DNA of 64,000 bases, from assembly GCA_002205125.1 (NCBI GenBank), contig NIOE01000008.1:62001-126000 (forward strand), read 5' to 3'. A program made the position numbers and the translations under genes. Below, one piece after another: positions 8,209-18,527 of the stretch. The notes beneath the pieces were generated by a model. That model worked only from the letters and a program-made list of their open reading frames with translations. It did not search any database and was not told the DNA's origin. Origin of the DNA: Roseateles noduli (lineage in GTDB: Bacteria > Pseudomonadota > Gammaproteobacteria > Burkholderiales > Burkholderiaceae_C). The stretch's first letter is position 1. Each line of letters opens with the position of its first letter.

Positions 8209-8438
8209 CGCCAAAACCGATCGACTCCTGCATCCGCGAAAACCTGGAGGTCTACTTCAGAGACCTCGGCGGCGAAGTGCCGCATTCGATGCACGAGATG
8301 CTGATCCGCCTCGTCGAGAAGCCGCTGCTGGAAGTGGTGATGCAGCACAGCGACGGCAACCAGAGCAAGGCCGCCGAATGGCTGGGCATCAACAGAAACA
8401 CGCTGCGCCGCAAACTCGTTGAACACAAATTGATCTGA
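8205..8438 (+). CDS. fis: Fis-family DNA-binding protein
   Basis: A 77-aa nucleoid protein and transcription regulator. The C-terminal helix-turn-helix is plain: NQSKAAEWLGINRNTLRRKL, preceded by the dimerisation helices (VEKPLLEVVMQHSDG). The length is that of betaproteobacterial Fis, shorter than the 98 aa of E. coli. The ATG overlaps the dusB stop (ATGA), so the two are translationally coupled, and purH begins 38 nt downstream. Confidence 0.95.
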   Translation: MTPKPIDSCIRENLEVYFRDLGGEVPHSMHEMLIRLVEKPLLEVVMQHSDGNQSKAAEWLGINRNTLRRKLVEHKLI

Positions 8439-8476
8439 GCGCCCGCGCCGAACCGAATCCCCTTTAGAGAGCTCCC

Positions 8477-10057
8477 ATGGCCCAACTCACCGCCCTGATC
8501 TCGGTCTCCGACAAGACCGGCATCGTCGATTTCGCCAAGGCGCTGCACGCGCTGGACGTGCGCCTGCTGTCCACCGGCGGCACCGCCAAGCTGCTGGCCG
8601 ACGCCGGCCTGCCGGTGACCGAAGTCGCCCAGCACACCGGCTTCCCCGAGATGCTGGACGGCCGCGTCAAGACGCTGCATCCGAAGATCCACGGCGGCCT
8701 GCTGGCCCGCCGCGACCTGCCCGAGCACGTCGCCGCGATCGAGCAGCACGGCATCGCCACGATCGACATCCTGGCGGTCAACCTCTACCCGTTCGAATCC
8801 ACCGTCGCCAAGCCCGGCTGCACGCTGGAGGACGCGATCGAGAACATCGACATCGGCGGTCCGGCGATGGTCCGCAGCGCGGCCAAGAACTGGAAGGACG
8901 TGACGGTGCTGACCGACGCGTCGCAGTACGCGCAGGTGCTGGAGGAGCTGAAGGCCCACGGCAAGACCAGCGACAGGACGCGCTTCGCCGCCTCGGTGGC
9001 CGCGTTCAACCGCATCGCCCAGTACGACGCCGCGATCAGCAACTACCTGAGCGCGCGCCTGGAAGACGGCTCGCTGGCCGAGTACCCCGCGCAGATGAAC
9101 AGCAGCTTCATCAAGGTGCAGGACCTGCGCTACGGCGAGAACTCGCACCAGACCGCCGCGCTCTACCGCGACCTGCATCCGGCGCCCGGTTCGCTGGTGA
9201 CCGGCAAGCAGCTGCAGGGCAAGGAACTCAGCTACAACAACATCGCCGACGCGGACGCCGCGTGGGAATGCGTGAAGAGCTTCGAGGCACCGGCCTGCGT
9301 GATCATCAAGCACGCCAACCCCTGCGGCGTGGCCGTGGCGGCGACCGCCGCCGATGCCTACGCCAAGGCCTTCAAGACCGACCCCACCAGCGCCTTCGGC
9401 GGCATCATCGCCTTCAACCGCGAGGTCGACCGCGCCGCCGCCGAGCTGGTGTCCAAGCAGTTCGTCGAAGTGCTGATGGCACCGTCGTTCAGCGCCGAGG
9501 CGCGCGAGGTCTTCAAGGGCAAGGTCAACGTGCGCCTGCTCGAGATCGCGCTGCCGCCGGGCGGCGCGCGTCCGTGGGACCAGGGCCGCAACGCGCAGGA
9601 CGTCAAGCGCGTCGGCTCAGGCCTGCTGGTGCAGACCGCCGACAACCACTTCCTGACCAAAGCCGACCTGAAGGTCGTCACCACGCTGCAGCCGACCGCG
9701 CAGCAGCTGGACGACCTGATGTTCGCGTGGACCGTCGCCCAGTACGTGAAGAGCAACGCCATCGTCTTCTGCGGCGGCGGCATGACGCTGGGCGTCGGCG
9801 CGGGCCAGATGAGCCGCATCGACTCGGCGCGCATCGCGTCGATCAAGGCGGAGAACGCCGGCCTGACGCTGACCGGCTCGGCCGTGGCCAGCGATGCCTT
9901 CTTCCCGTTCCGCGACGGCCTGGACGTGCTGGCCGACGCCGGCGCCTCCTGCGTCATCCAGCCGGGCGGCTCGATGCGCGACGAGGAAGTCATCGCAGCA
10001 GCCAACGAACGCGGCATCGCGATGGTGCTGACGGGCGTGCGCCACTTCCGTCATTGA
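8477..10057 (+). CDS. purH: Bifunctional AICAR formyltransferase / IMP cyclohydrolase
   Basis: A 526-aa enzyme for the last two steps of de novo purine synthesis (AICAR to FAICAR to IMP). The N-terminal MGS-like cyclohydrolase domain ([30 protein letters not shown], then [20 protein letters not shown]) is followed by the transformylase domain with LRYGENSHQ, the catalytic KHANPCGVA and [15 protein letters not shown]. Length is normal. It probably belongs to the dusB-fis transcript. In many betaproteobacteria ruvCAB follows nearby; here ruvC is 8.5 kb away. Confidence 0.97.
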   Translation: MAQLTALISVSDKTGIVDFAKALHALDVRLLSTGGTAKLLADAGLPVTEVAQHTGFPEMLDGRVKTLHPKIHGGLLARRDLPEHVAAIEQHGIATIDILAVNLYPFESTVAKPGCTLEDAIENIDIGGPAMVRSAAKNWKDVTVLTDASQYAQVLEELKAHGKTSDRTRFAASVAAFNRIAQYDAAISNYLSARLEDGSLAEYPAQMNSSFIKVQDLRYGENSHQTAALYRDLHPAPGSLVTGKQLQGKELSYNNIADADAAWECVKSFEAPACVIIKHANPCGVAVAATAADAYAKAFKTDPTSAFGGIIAFNREVDRAAAELVSKQFVEVLMAPSFSAEAREVFKGKVNVRLLEIALPPGGARPWDQGRNAQDVKRVGSGLLVQTADNHFLTKADLKVVTTLQPTAQQLDDLMFAWTVAQYVKSNAIVFCGGGMTLGVGAGQMSRIDSARIASIKAENAGLTLTGSAVASDAFFPFRDGLDVLADAGASCVIQPGGSMRDEEVIAAANERGIAMVLTGVRHFRH

Positions 10058-10070
10058 AGAGCGTCGCGCG

Positions 10071-10097
10071 GTCACAACTCCCGGAATGAGTTGTGAC
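10071..10097. repeat. Perfect 10-bp inverted repeat after purH
   Basis: GTCACAACTC (10071-10080) and GAGTTGTGAC (10088-10097) are separated by CCGGAAT. It lies 14 nt after the purH stop and 95 nt before the next start. No T run follows, so it is either a weak or rho-assisted 3' end hairpin of purH or an operator for the outer-membrane protein gene. Confidence 0.5.
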
Positions 10098-10191
10098 AAC
10101 TCCGTGGCGGGAACGATCGGGTTTTCCCGGGTCCGGGTGCTACCTTGCGCGCCGGCACCGTTCTGGTGCTGTTGTTCAAGACCAAGCAAAC

Positions 10192-10713
10192 ATGACCAAG
10201 ATTTCCGCCATTGCCGCCGCTGCCCTCCTGCTGGCCGGCGCCGCCCAAGCACAAGCCGTCAAGCCAGCGCTGTACGGTGAGGTGGGCTACAGCTTCATCA
10301 CCATCGACGCCGGCGGCCCGGACCTGGAGCCGGGCCTGCTGCGCGGCATCGTCGGCTGGAACGTCCACCCCTACCTCGCCGTGGAAGGCCTGCTGGCCAC
10401 CGGCGTCAAGGACGACAACACCGACGGCGTCAAGACCAAGGTGTCGAACGCCTACGGCTTCTACCTGAAGCCCAAGTACGACTTCGGCAACGGCATCCAG
10501 GTGTTCGGCCGCCTGGGCTACGTGCACACCAAGATCAAGTCCAGCTTCGGGGGCCTGTCCGCCTCCGGCAGCGACGACGACGTGTCCTACGGTGTCGGCG
10601 TGAGCTACGCCTTCAGCAAGCAGTGGTACGGCGCGCTGGACTACACCAGCTACTACAACAAGGACGGCGTGAAGGCCTCCGGCGTGACGCTGGGCGCGGG
10701 CTACCGCTTCTGA
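10192..10713 (+). CDS. Outer-membrane beta-barrel protein
   Basis: A 173-aa protein with a signal peptide (MTKISAIAAAALLLAGAAQA before QAVKPA). The mature chain has alternating amphipathic strands (ALYGEVGYSFITID, YGFYLKPKYDF, VFGRLGYVHTKI, VSYGVGVSYAF, WYGALDYTSYY) and ends in GVTLGAGYRF, whose terminal Phe is the usual Bam recognition signal. It fits an eight-stranded OmpA/OmpW-like or OmpX-like barrel; its function is not known. The ATG at 10192 was preferred because upstream in-frame codons break the signal peptide. A terminator follows. Confidence 0.85.
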   Translation: MTKISAIAAAALLLAGAAQAQAVKPALYGEVGYSFITIDAGGPDLEPGLLRGIVGWNVHPYLAVEGLLATGVKDDNTDGVKTKVSNAYGFYLKPKYDFGNGIQVFGRLGYVHTKIKSSFGGLSASGSDDDVSYGVGVSYAFSKQWYGALDYTSYYNKDGVKASGVTLGAGYRF

Positions 10714-10766
10714 TCGCCGGCATCGCCTCGCGGCGATCCGGCCGGGCTCTTCGGAGCCTCTCCAAC

Positions 10767-10790
10767 AAAGCCCGGCCTTGGCCGGGCTTT
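10767..10790 (+). terminator. Rho-independent terminator
   Basis: AAAGCCCGGCC (10767-10777) pairs with GGCCGGGCTTT (10780-10790) around a 2-nt centre, giving a GC-rich stem ending in T residues after the outer-membrane protein gene. Confidence 0.8.
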
Positions 10791-10907
10791 GGCGTTGCGG
10801 CCCAGCGTTCTGCTAGTCGGACCTCTCTAGTCCAGGGTCGCTTCGCTTGGCCCGGTGTCCGAATGCGCATAGCCTTCGTCTCCACAAGAGCAACAGCGGA
10901 GACATCG

Positions 10908-12317
10908 ATGGACCAAGCCCTGCACGAACGCCTGCACCTTGTGTTGGAGCAGCAGCGCGCCGCGTTCGACCGCGAGCGGATGCCGACCCATGCGCAGCGC
11001 AAGGACCGTCTGGCGCGGCTGCTGCGCATGACCGCCGACCACGCGGAGGCGCTCGCCGACGCGATGTCCCGCGACTTCGGGCATCGCTCCCGGCATGAGA
11101 GCCTGCTGGCCGACCTCTTCACCGTCCAGTCCGGCGCCCGGCACGCGATGCGCCATCTGAAGCGCTGGATGGCCGTGAAGCGCGCGCCCACCGCCCTGCA
11201 CTTCCTGCCCGCCGGCAACCGGCTGATGCCGCAGCCGCTCGGCGTGGTCGGCATCGTCGCGCCGTGGAACTATCCGTACTACCTCGCGATGGCCCCCGCG
11301 CTGGCGGCACTGGCCGCCGGCAACCGCGTGATGATCAAGCCGTCCGAGCTGACGCCCGCCACCTCCGAGCTGATGGCCCGGCTCGTCGCCCAGCATTTCT
11401 CCCCCGACGAGATGACCGTCGTCACCGGCGATGCCGAGGTCGGCAAGGCCTTCACGCAGCTGCCGTTCGATCACCTGTTCTTCACCGGATCGACGCCGGT
11501 CGGTCGACTGGTCGCGCAGGCCGCGGCGCAACACCTGACCCCGGTCACGCTGGAACTCGGCGGAAAGTCCCCCGCCATCGTGGACCGCAGCGCCGACATC
11601 GCCCGCACCGCCGAGCGCATCGCCTTCGGCAAGCTGCTCAACGCCGGTCAGACCTGCGTGGCGCCGGACTATGTGCTGGTGCCGGAGGAACTCGTGACGC
11701 CGCTGGCCGACGCGATCGTCGCCGCCGTGCGCCGGCTGTATCCGCGCATCGACGGCAACCCGGACTACACCGCCATCGTCAGTCCGCGCCATCACGCGCG
11801 TCTGAAGGGCCTGCTCGACGACGCGCGCGCCCGCGGCGCGACACTGCGCCCCACGCACGACGATGCGCCGACGGATCGTCGTATCGTCCCGACGCTGGTG
11901 CTCGGCACCTCGCCCGAGATGACGGTGATGCGCGAGGAGATCTTCGGCCCGCTGCTGCCCATCGTGCCGTACGGCCACCCGTCCGAGGCGATCGCGCAGG
12001 TCAACGCCGGCGACCGGCCGCTCGCGCTCTACTGGTTCGGCGAGGACAAGGCCGCGCGCGACGACGTGCTCGCCCGCACGCATGCGGGTGGCGTCACCGT
12101 CAACGACTGCATCTGGCACCTCGGCCAGGAGGAGCAGCCCTTCGGCGGCGTGGGCGCCAGCGGCATGGGGTCGTACCACGGCGTCTGGGGCTTCAACACC
12201 TTCAGCAAGCTCAAGCCGGTGTTCCTGCAGTCGCGCTTCGCCGGCACCAAGCTGTTCCATCCGCCGTACGGCGCGACCTTCGACCGCCTGCTCGGCCTGC
12301 TGAAGAAGATCGCATGA
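10908..12317 (+). CDS. Coniferyl-aldehyde-type NAD(P)-dependent aldehyde dehydrogenase
   Basis: A 469-aa enzyme oxidising an aldehyde to its acid. It shows the ALDH signature set: PWNYPYYLAMAP, FTGSTPVGR, catalytic E216 in TLELGGKSP and catalytic C250 in NAGQTCVAPDY. The short N-terminus and overall pattern (PAGNRLMPQPLGVVGIVAPW; GGVGASGMGSYHG) match the CalB/coniferyl aldehyde dehydrogenase group, which also contains fatty-aldehyde enzymes. GGAG lies 6 nt before the ATG. It overlaps the GMC oxidoreductase gene by 4 nt, which suggests a two-step alcohol-aldehyde-acid oxidation. Confidence 0.85.
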   Translation: MDQALHERLHLVLEQQRAAFDRERMPTHAQRKDRLARLLRMTADHAEALADAMSRDFGHRSRHESLLADLFTVQSGARHAMRHLKRWMAVKRAPTALHFLPAGNRLMPQPLGVVGIVAPWNYPYYLAMAPALAALAAGNRVMIKPSELTPATSELMARLVAQHFSPDEMTVVTGDAEVGKAFTQLPFDHLFFTGSTPVGRLVAQAAAQHLTPVTLELGGKSPAIVDRSADIARTAERIAFGKLLNAGQTCVAPDYVLVPEELVTPLADAIVAAVRRLYPRIDGNPDYTAIVSPRHHARLKGLLDDARARGATLRPTHDDAPTDRRIVPTLVLGTSPEMTVMREEIFGPLLPIVPYGHPSEAIAQVNAGDRPLALYWFGEDKAARDDVLARTHAGGVTVNDCIWHLGQEEQPFGGVGASGMGSYHGVWGFNTFSKLKPVFLQSRFAGTKLFHPPYGATFDRLLGLLKKIA

Positions 12318-13918
12318 GCACCGGGAACGGGTTCGATGCCGACTTCGTGATCGTCGGCGGCGGCTCCGCGGGCGCGGTGCTCGCGAGCCGGCTCAGCGAG
12401 GATCCGGACTGCCGCGTGCTGCTGCTCGAAGCCGGCGGTCGCGGCGACAGCTGGGTCACGACCACGCCGTTCGCGGGCGTGATGCAGGTCGCCGCGAAGC
12501 TCAACAACTGGGGTTTCGAGACCGAGCCGCAGCCCGGCCTGAACGGCCGGCGCGGCTACCAGCCGCGCGGCAAGGCGCTGGGCGGATCGTCGGCGATCAA
12601 CGCGATGGTCTACACGCGCGGGCACCGCAGCGACTATGACGCCTGGGCCGCAGCCGGCAACGTCGGCTGGGGCTACGACGACCTGCTGCCCTTCTTCATC
12701 AAGGCGGAACGCAACGAGCGCCTGGGCGCGCCGTGGCATGGTCAGGACGGACCGCTGCGCGTCGGCGACCTGCGCACCGATTCGCCGATCCACGCCGCCT
12801 GGCGCGCGGCGGCGCGCGAGTCGGGTCATCAGGTGCTCGACGACTTCAACGGCGCGGAGATGACCGGCCTTGGCGTCTATCAGGTGACGCAGCATCAAGG
12901 CGAACGCTGGAGCGTCGCGCGCGGGTATCTGGAACCGCATCTGGGACAACGATCCAACCTGCGCGTGGAGACCGGCGTGCGCGCGTTGTCACTCGTGCTG
13001 GAAGAGCGACGGGCGGTCGGTGTCGACGTGATGCAAGGCGGTCATCGCCGCACGGTGCGGGCGGCGCGCGAGGTCATCGTCTGCGCCGGCGCGCTGCAGT
13101 CGCCCCAGTTGCTGATGCTCTCAGGCATCGGCGACGGCGCGCAGTTGCAGGCGCGCGGCATCGCGGTCCGGCATCACCTGCCCGGCGTCGGCCGCAACCT
13201 CCACGACCATCCGGACTTCGTGTTCGGCTACGAATCGGATTGCCTCGAACTCGCAGGCCTCTCCGCGCGCGGGAGCGCCCGCTTCCTCGGACAGGTGCAA
13301 CGTTATCGGCGCGAGCGGCGCGGGCTCGTCACCAGTAACTTCGCCGAATGCGGCGGGTTCCTGGCAACGCGTCCGGATCTGCCGGCGCCCAATGTGCAGC
13401 TGCATCTCGTGGTGGCGCTCGTCGAGGACCACGCGCGCAAGCTGCGACTGGGCCACGGCCTGTCGTGTCACGTGTGCCTGCTGCGGCCGCGCAGCCGCGG
13501 CGCGCTGACCCTGGCCAGCGCGGATCCTCTGGCGCCGCCGCGCATCGATCCAGCTTTTCTCCAGGACGCCGAGGACGTGCGCGAACTCATCGAAGGCTAC
13601 AAGCTGACGCGCGACCTGATGCGCGCGCCGGCGATGAATGCGTTCTGGAAGAAGGAGCTCTGGAGCGCCGGCGTCGACACGGACGCCGACATCGAAGTGC
13701 TGCTGCGCCGGCGCGTCGACACGGTCTACCACCCGGTCGGCACCTGCCGCATGGGCAAGGACGCGCAGGCGGTCGTGGACGACCGCCTGCGCGTGCACGG
13801 CATCGAGGGGCTGCGCGTCGTGGACGCGTCCATCATGCCCAGCGTCATCAGCGGGAACACGAACGCGCCGGTGGTGGCGATCGCGGAGAAGGCGGCCCAG
13901 TTGATCTTCACGGAATGA
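12314..13918 (+). CDS. GMC-family FAD-dependent alcohol oxidoreductase
   Basis: A 534-aa flavoprotein of the choline/alcohol dehydrogenase family. It has the FAD Rossmann motif [17 protein letters not shown] with LLLEAGG, GMC signature 1 ([20 protein letters not shown]), the [15 protein letters not shown] segment, and the C-terminal catalytic HPVGTCRMG plus [18 protein letters not shown]. The start overlaps the stop of the aldehyde dehydrogenase (ATGA), so the two are one operon. It likely converts a primary alcohol to the aldehyde that the upstream enzyme uses. The substrate cannot be told from sequence. Confidence 0.9.
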   Translation: MSTGNGFDADFVIVGGGSAGAVLASRLSEDPDCRVLLLEAGGRGDSWVTTTPFAGVMQVAAKLNNWGFETEPQPGLNGRRGYQPRGKALGGSSAINAMVYTRGHRSDYDAWAAAGNVGWGYDDLLPFFIKAERNERLGAPWHGQDGPLRVGDLRTDSPIHAAWRAAARESGHQVLDDFNGAEMTGLGVYQVTQHQGERWSVARGYLEPHLGQRSNLRVETGVRALSLVLEERRAVGVDVMQGGHRRTVRAAREVIVCAGALQSPQLLMLSGIGDGAQLQARGIAVRHHLPGVGRNLHDHPDFVFGYESDCLELAGLSARGSARFLGQVQRYRRERRGLVTSNFAECGGFLATRPDLPAPNVQLHLVVALVEDHARKLRLGHGLSCHVCLLRPRSRGALTLASADPLAPPRIDPAFLQDAEDVRELIEGYKLTRDLMRAPAMNAFWKKELWSAGVDTDADIEVLLRRRVDTVYHPVGTCRMGKDAQAVVDDRLRVHGIEGLRVVDASIMPSVISGNTNAPVVAIAEKAAQLIFTE

Positions 13919-13921
13919 GGA

Positions 13922-13952
13922 ATGCCCCGCATGGCTGTCCATGGCGGGGCAT
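13922..13952 (+). terminator. Possible terminator hairpin without T run
   Basis: ATGCCCCGC (13922-13930) and ATGG pair with CCAT and GCGGGGCAT (ending 13952), with one unpaired G. It lies 4 nt after the GMC gene stop, between convergent genes. No T run follows, so terminator activity is only likely. Confidence 0.5.
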
Positions 13953-13987
13953 CGAGATGCAGGCATCGCCGCAACGGCGACGCCGCC

Positions 13988-16735
13988 TCAGATCACGGAC
14001 GAGTCCAGCGTGAAGTGAAGGGACGTCGTCGGGCCGATGTTGCCGAATGCGTCGCTCACCCGCACAAGCAGGTCCTTGTCCCCATCAGGGCCGAACACCG
14101 AGGAGGCAATCTCGTTGCCGCTCTGCCAGTTCGACCAGTGCTGACCGTTGTCGAGGCTGTACCCGACGCTGTCCATGCTCTGGAGTCCCGACACGACCAC
14201 GGTGCCATCCGAGGTGACACGGTCCGCATGATTCGAACCGGTATCGTTCTTCAGCGTCACACCCGGCGCATCCGGCGGCACGCTGTCCACCATCGCCCAC
14301 ATGCTGGTCGTCGACGAGTTGCCGGCCTTGTCGGTCGCCGTCACCTGGAAGCGGCTCTGCCCCTGGGGGAAGAGGTCCGCTGCCCAACTGGCGCCACCGT
14401 CCTGGCCGAAGTCATAGCGCTGACCGCCCAACCAGACGCTGACGGTTTCGCTGCCCTGGGTCTTCACAAAGAAGGAGCTGTTCGCGTTGAGCTGGAACGA
14501 CGAGTCATCCGGAACGACCCGGTCATTGGCGATCACCTGGATGGTGGGGGCCGTGGTGTCCAGCGTCAGCGAGATAGTGCTGTCCGCGCCCACATTGCCG
14601 GCGGCATCGATCTGCCGGATCTGCAGGACATTGGCCCCCTCGTCGAAGTAGCGTGTACTCAGTTGCGTGCCAGCACCTTGGCGCCAGTGATCGTCGTCGC
14701 CCACCTTGAACTGCCAGGTGGCCCCCGCTTCCAGGTTGTCGATGGACACATGGCCGCTCGCATTGACCAGGTGATCGGCAGCCGCCCCTCCGCCCGCCTG
14801 GTGGACAGTTCCCACCAGCGCGTCGGGGGCGATCGAGTCCAGCGTCACCGACAGCGTATCGATCTGGCTCACATTGCCGGCCGGATCGATCTGGCGCACA
14901 TCGATCGTCTGGCTGCCCTCGTGCAAGGCGGCAGCCCCCAGCATGTCGCCCTGGCCGGCGAGCCAGCCGCCGCCGTCGATCCGGTACTCCCAGGTCGCCG
15001 AGTCCTCGATCCGGTGGACCAGCAGGCCCTCCTGCGCATTGATCAGCGGCAGGCCGTTGCTGGTCACCAGTTCGGGCCGGTCCGGCGTCGACGTGTCGCG
15101 CGTGACCGTGAGCGACGTCGCGGCACTCTCGTGGCCGGCACTGTCGGTCTGCACCAGCGTCACGTCGTTGCGACCCTCGAGCAGATAGTTCGACGCCAGC
15201 TGCGTGCCACTGCCCACATGCCAGTCGCCCTCGCCATTGATGCGGTACTTCCAGGTGGCGCCGTCCTCGAGGTTGTCGAGGACGATCCCCCCCTGGACGG
15301 ACACGAGGTTGCCGTGACCGCCATCCACATGCGCCTGCAGCGGATCGGGCGCCTCCAGATCCTGCCGCACCGTCAGCGTTGCCGCTGCCCCCGTGTTGCC
15401 GGCCGCATCGACCTGCACGACCTCGACCCGGTTCTCGCCGTCCGACAGTGCGGCAGCCGGAATGCGTCCGTCGTGGCCGTCGATCCAGTCGCCTTGCCCG
15501 TTCACGCGGAACTTCCAGCTCGCGCCGCCTTCGATGTCGGTGACGTTGATGAAGTCCTTCGCATTCAGCAGGTCGGTGCCGTTGCTGGTCTGCAGCTGCG
15601 GCGCTTGCGGCGGCGTCAGGTCCAGCGTCACGGCCAGGCTGGTCAGCGGCCCGTGTTCGCCGCCGGCGTCGACCTGGTAGGCCTCGATCCGGTTCTGGCC
15701 CTCGACGAGCGCGCCGGCCGGCACCTGACCGTCCTTGCCCTCGATCCATCCGGGGGCACCGTTCACGCGATAGAACCAGCTCGCGCCCGCAGCCAGTCCT
15801 GAGACCGTCACCGTGCCGTCGCTGCTCAGCCCGTCGGTCGACGAACTGCCGTTGTCGTGGGCCAGCGCCAGCGTCGGCGCGAGCACCTCGTCGTGGACCC
15901 GCACCGCCAGCGTGGCGATGTCGCCCGGCCGACCCTGGTCGTCGAGCTGCGCCACCATCACCGCGTGCACGCCGCGGCTCAGCGCGCCGGCGGCGATGCT
16001 GTCGCCCTGGCCGGCGTGCCAGGTGTCGTCGCCGTCCACGCGGTAGGCCCACGAGCTTCCCGGCGACGCCAGCACGACGTCCACATGGCCGCCGCCATCG
16101 ATCGTGTCCTTGCCCGTGCTGGTGGACAGATGCGGCGCGGCGGGCGGCACGGGGGCCGGGGCCGGGGCCGGGGCCGGTGCCGGTGCCGGGGCCGGTGCAG
16201 GCGCCGGAGCAGGCGCCGGTGCAGGCTCGGGCGCTGGCGCTGGCGCTGGTGCGGGTGCCGGTGCGGGTGCGGGCGGAGGTGCTGCTGGCGTCGTGGGCGC
16301 CGGCGCTGCCGCCGAGGCGTGGCTGTCGCTGCCGTGGCCGCCGGCTCCCGCCGCGCCGGCCAGAAGGACGCCGGCACCGGCGATCATCCACGGCCACACG
16401 GCGGACCGGTCGCAGTCTTCCTCGGTGCCGTCGCTGCGGATCTGGCGGCAGGACGGATCCTCGACGTCGGCCGCCGTTGCCGTTGCCGCATCGCTCACGA
16501 CGGCTTCGGACGCCGGGGGCACCGCCGTCTGGACCGACATCGACGCATGGGGCGTCGCGCCATCCGCGTCGTTCGCCGGGTCGTCCTCAGGCGACGTCGG
16601 CGCCGCCTGGGCAAGGGCGTCCTCCGCTGGACGATTCTCCCCGCGACGAATCGCCGGGGGCCGAGGTGCTTGAAGGACAGTGGGGGTCGCGACGGGTGTC
16701 GGCGACTTTGTTTGATCTGAGGTCTGGTTATTCAT
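13988..16735 (-). CDS. Large membrane-anchored protein with eight Ig-like repeats and an Ala-Pro tether
   Basis: A 915-aa protein. Residues 1-115 are hydrophilic and Ala/Pro/acidic-rich with two Cys (near SCRQI and EEDCD). Residues about 117-137 ([20 protein letters not shown]) form one membrane helix. Residues about 145-195 are an (AP)n spacer. The rest is eight tandem Ig-like modules of 85-92 aa, each with a core like [13 protein letters not shown], a GQNRIE or [10 protein letters not shown] strand and a closing DAAGN, as in Bap/BapA-type adhesin repeats. No export signal is seen at either end, so topology is uncertain; an inner-membrane anchor with repeats outside is the simplest reading. 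Adhesion or envelope spacing is inferred. Confidence 0.65.
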   Translation of the reverse strand: MNNQTSDQTKSPTPVATPTVLQAPRPPAIRRGENRPAEDALAQAAPTSPEDDPANDADGATPHASMSVQTAVPPASEAVVSDAATATAADVEDPSCRQIRSDGTEEDCDRSAVWPWMIAGAGVLLAGAAGAGGHGSDSHASAAAPAPTTPAAPPPAPAPAPAPAPAPAPEPAPAPAPAPAPAPAPAPAPAPAPAPVPPAAPHLSTSTGKDTIDGGGHVDVVLASPGSSWAYRVDGDDTWHAGQGDSIAAGALSRGVHAVMVAQLDDQGRPGDIATLAVRVHDEVLAPTLALAHDNGSSSTDGLSSDGTVTVSGLAAGASWFYRVNGAPGWIEGKDGQVPAGALVEGQNRIEAYQVDAGGEHGPLTSLAVTLDLTPPQAPQLQTSNGTDLLNAKDFINVTDIEGGASWKFRVNGQGDWIDGHDGRIPAAALSDGENRVEVVQVDAAGNTGAAATLTVRQDLEAPDPLQAHVDGGHGNLVSVQGGIVLDNLEDGATWKYRINGEGDWHVGSGTQLASNYLLEGRNDVTLVQTDSAGHESAATSLTVTRDTSTPDRPELVTSNGLPLINAQEGLLVHRIEDSATWEYRIDGGGWLAGQGDMLGAAALHEGSQTIDVRQIDPAGNVSQIDTLSVTLDSIAPDALVGTVHQAGGGAAADHLVNASGHVSIDNLEAGATWQFKVGDDDHWRQGAGTQLSTRYFDEGANVLQIRQIDAAGNVGADSTISLTLDTTAPTIQVIANDRVVPDDSSFQLNANSSFFVKTQGSETVSVWLGGQRYDFGQDGGASWAADLFPQGQSRFQVTATDKAGNSSTTSMWAMVDSVPPDAPGVTLKNDTGSNHADRVTSDGTVVVSGLQSMDSVGYSLDNGQHWSNWQSGNEIASSVFGPDGDKDLLVRVSDAFGNIGPTTSLHFTLDSSVI

Positions 16736-16895
16736 TGAAGTAGTGCCTGGCGAAGGAAATGAACTGCCGGCAGTGTCTTGGCACCCCCCTCTCGAACGCC
16801 ATTGCTCATAGACGTCAAAACCTCGGCATCACTGACTCGTTTGAAGATTCGAACCACCAAATTGGTAGTGCGCCGTCCTCCGGGATAATCGCGCC

Positions 16896-17525
16896 ATGGT
16901 CCTTGCCGAAATCACCGGCCTGTTCCTGTCCTCACTGGCGCGCCTGATCACCGGCGCGCAGGGACACTGGAAAGGCTGTCCCCCGACGTCCGAACAACGC
17001 ATCTACTTCGCCAACCATCAGAGCCACTTCGACTGGGTGCTGATCTGGGCTTCGCTGCCCGGCGAACTGCGGGCGCGCACCCGGCCGATCGCCGCGCGCG
17101 ACTACTGGACGAGTTCCGCCCTCAAGACCTGGATCACGACGGCCGTGTTCAACGCGGTCTACGTCAGCCGCACGCGGGCCACGCCCGACGAGGATCCGCT
17201 CGAGCCGCTGGTCGACACGCTGCAGGGCGGCGATTCGCTGGTCATCTTCCCGGAGGGCACGCGCTCCAACAAGGGCGCGCCGCAGGCCTTCAAGGCCGGC
17301 CTCTACCACCTCTCCGAACAGTTCCCCGACGTGCAGCTCATCCCCACCTGGATCGACAACGTCCAGCGCGTCATGCCCAAGGGCGAGGTCGTGCCGGTGC
17401 CCATCCTGTGCACGGTCACCTTCGGCGCGCCGATCCGGATCGAACCCGGCGAGGACAAGCGCGCCTTCCTCGAACGCGCCCGCGCCGCGGTGATGGCGCT
17501 GCGTCCGGGAGGGTGGAAGGAATGA
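16896..17525 (+). CDS. 1-acyl-sn-glycerol-3-phosphate acyltransferase-like protein (PlsC family)
   Basis: A 209-aa lysophospholipid acyltransferase. Motif I is NHQSHFD (the NHx4D catalytic pair) and motif III is FPEGTRSNKG; PTWIDN is the later PxxI/V-type block. It transfers an acyl chain to lysophosphatidate or a related lipid at the inner membrane. It overlaps the CDP-diglyceride synthase gene by 4 nt, so the pair supplies phosphatidate and then CDP-diacylglycerol. It is divergent from the Ig-repeat gene across a relatively AT-rich 160-nt gap. Confidence 0.85.
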   Translation: MVLAEITGLFLSSLARLITGAQGHWKGCPPTSEQRIYFANHQSHFDWVLIWASLPGELRARTRPIAARDYWTSSALKTWITTAVFNAVYVSRTRATPDEDPLEPLVDTLQGGDSLVIFPEGTRSNKGAPQAFKAGLYHLSEQFPDVQLIPTWIDNVQRVMPKGEVVPVPILCTVTFGAPIRIEPGEDKRAFLERARAAVMALRPGGWKE

Positions 17526-18508
17526 GGTGGCTCAAATCCTTGAACAGCAGCGAGCAGGTGGCCTTCCTGTTCGTGGTGCTGTTCGGCGCGCTGCTGCTGG
17601 TCAGCATCGGGTCGGTGCTGTGGTCGCTGCGCGACCGCCCCGACGACGAGCAGGAAGCCTGGCAGGCGCGCTGGGCGCGCTTCCGGCACGAGCTCAACAT
17701 GGTGTGGGTCGGCGCCTGCCTGTTCTGGGCCGCGTGGGTCTCGGGGCCGGTCGGCGCGACGCTGCTGTTCGCGGTGTTCTCCTTCCTGGCCTTCCGCGAG
17801 TTCATCACGCTGCTGCACACCCGCCGCGCCGACCATCGCGGGCTGATCATGGCCTTCTTCGTGATCCTGCCACTGCAGTACGTGCTGGTGGGCACGCGCC
17901 ACTTCGACCTGTTCTCGGTGCTGATCCCGGTCTACGGGTTCCTCGCGATCCCGGTGGCCAGCGCGCTGGCGGACGATCCGCAACGTTTCCTCGAACGCAA
18001 TTCGAAGATCCAGTGGGGCATCATGGTCTGCGTCTACGGCCTGTCGCACGCGCCGGCGCTGCTGCTGCTGGAGTTCCCGAAGTACGAAGGCCGCGGCGCC
18101 TTCCTGCTGTTCTTCCTGGTGGCGGTGGTGGCCTGCGGCCAGATCGCGCAGGCGGTCGCGACCAGCCGCTTCCGCGCCAAGCCGGTGGCGCGCCGCATCA
18201 GCCGCTCCTTCACGATGAAGGCCTGGTGGATAGGCGCGTTCGCGGCGGCGCTGGCGGGCGCGCTGCTGTACTGGATCACGCCGTTCAAGGCGGGCCAGGC
18301 GGCGATCGCCGCGTTCGTCGCGGCGGGCTGCGGCAGCTTCGGCGTGTTCGTGATGCAGGCGCTCAAGCGCGACGCGGGCATCAACGCCTGGGGCAACCGC
18401 AGCGCGATCACCGGCGCGGTGGGCCTGCTGGACCGCATCGCGGTGATGTGCTTCGCGGCGCCGGTGTTCTTCCATTCGGTGCGGTGGTATTTCCGCGCCG
18501 GCACCTGA
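17522..18508 (+). CDS. cdsA: Phosphatidate cytidylyltransferase (CDP-diglyceride synthase)
   Basis: A 328-aa polytopic membrane protein with about eight hydrophobic segments. The C-terminal part reads [23 protein letters not shown]-like ([15 protein letters not shown], then FAAPVFFH), matching the CdsA signature region around the DR pair. It makes CDP-diacylglycerol from phosphatidate and CTP. The ATG at 17522 overlaps the acyltransferase stop. Because a second cdsA often sits beside dxr in betaproteobacteria, this could be the auxiliary copy found with PlsC paralogues. Confidence 0.85.
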   Translation: MRWLKSLNSSEQVAFLFVVLFGALLLVSIGSVLWSLRDRPDDEQEAWQARWARFRHELNMVWVGACLFWAAWVSGPVGATLLFAVFSFLAFREFITLLHTRRADHRGLIMAFFVILPLQYVLVGTRHFDLFSVLIPVYGFLAIPVASALADDPQRFLERNSKIQWGIMVCVYGLSHAPALLLLEFPKYEGRGAFLLFFLVAVVACGQIAQAVATSRFRAKPVARRISRSFTMKAWWIGAFAAALAGALLYWITPFKAGQAAIAAFVAAGCGSFGVFVMQALKRDAGINAWGNRSAITGAVGLLDRIAVMCFAAPVFFHSVRWYFRAGT

Positions 18509-18527
18509 CGCGTTGGGAGGCGACGGC

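Noticed and set aside
16140-16290. Highly repetitive GC-rich tract that looks like a tandem repeat array
   Set aside because: It is the coding sequence of the (Ala-Pro)n spacer of the Ig-repeat protein, with varied synonymous codons, so it is explained by the protein.
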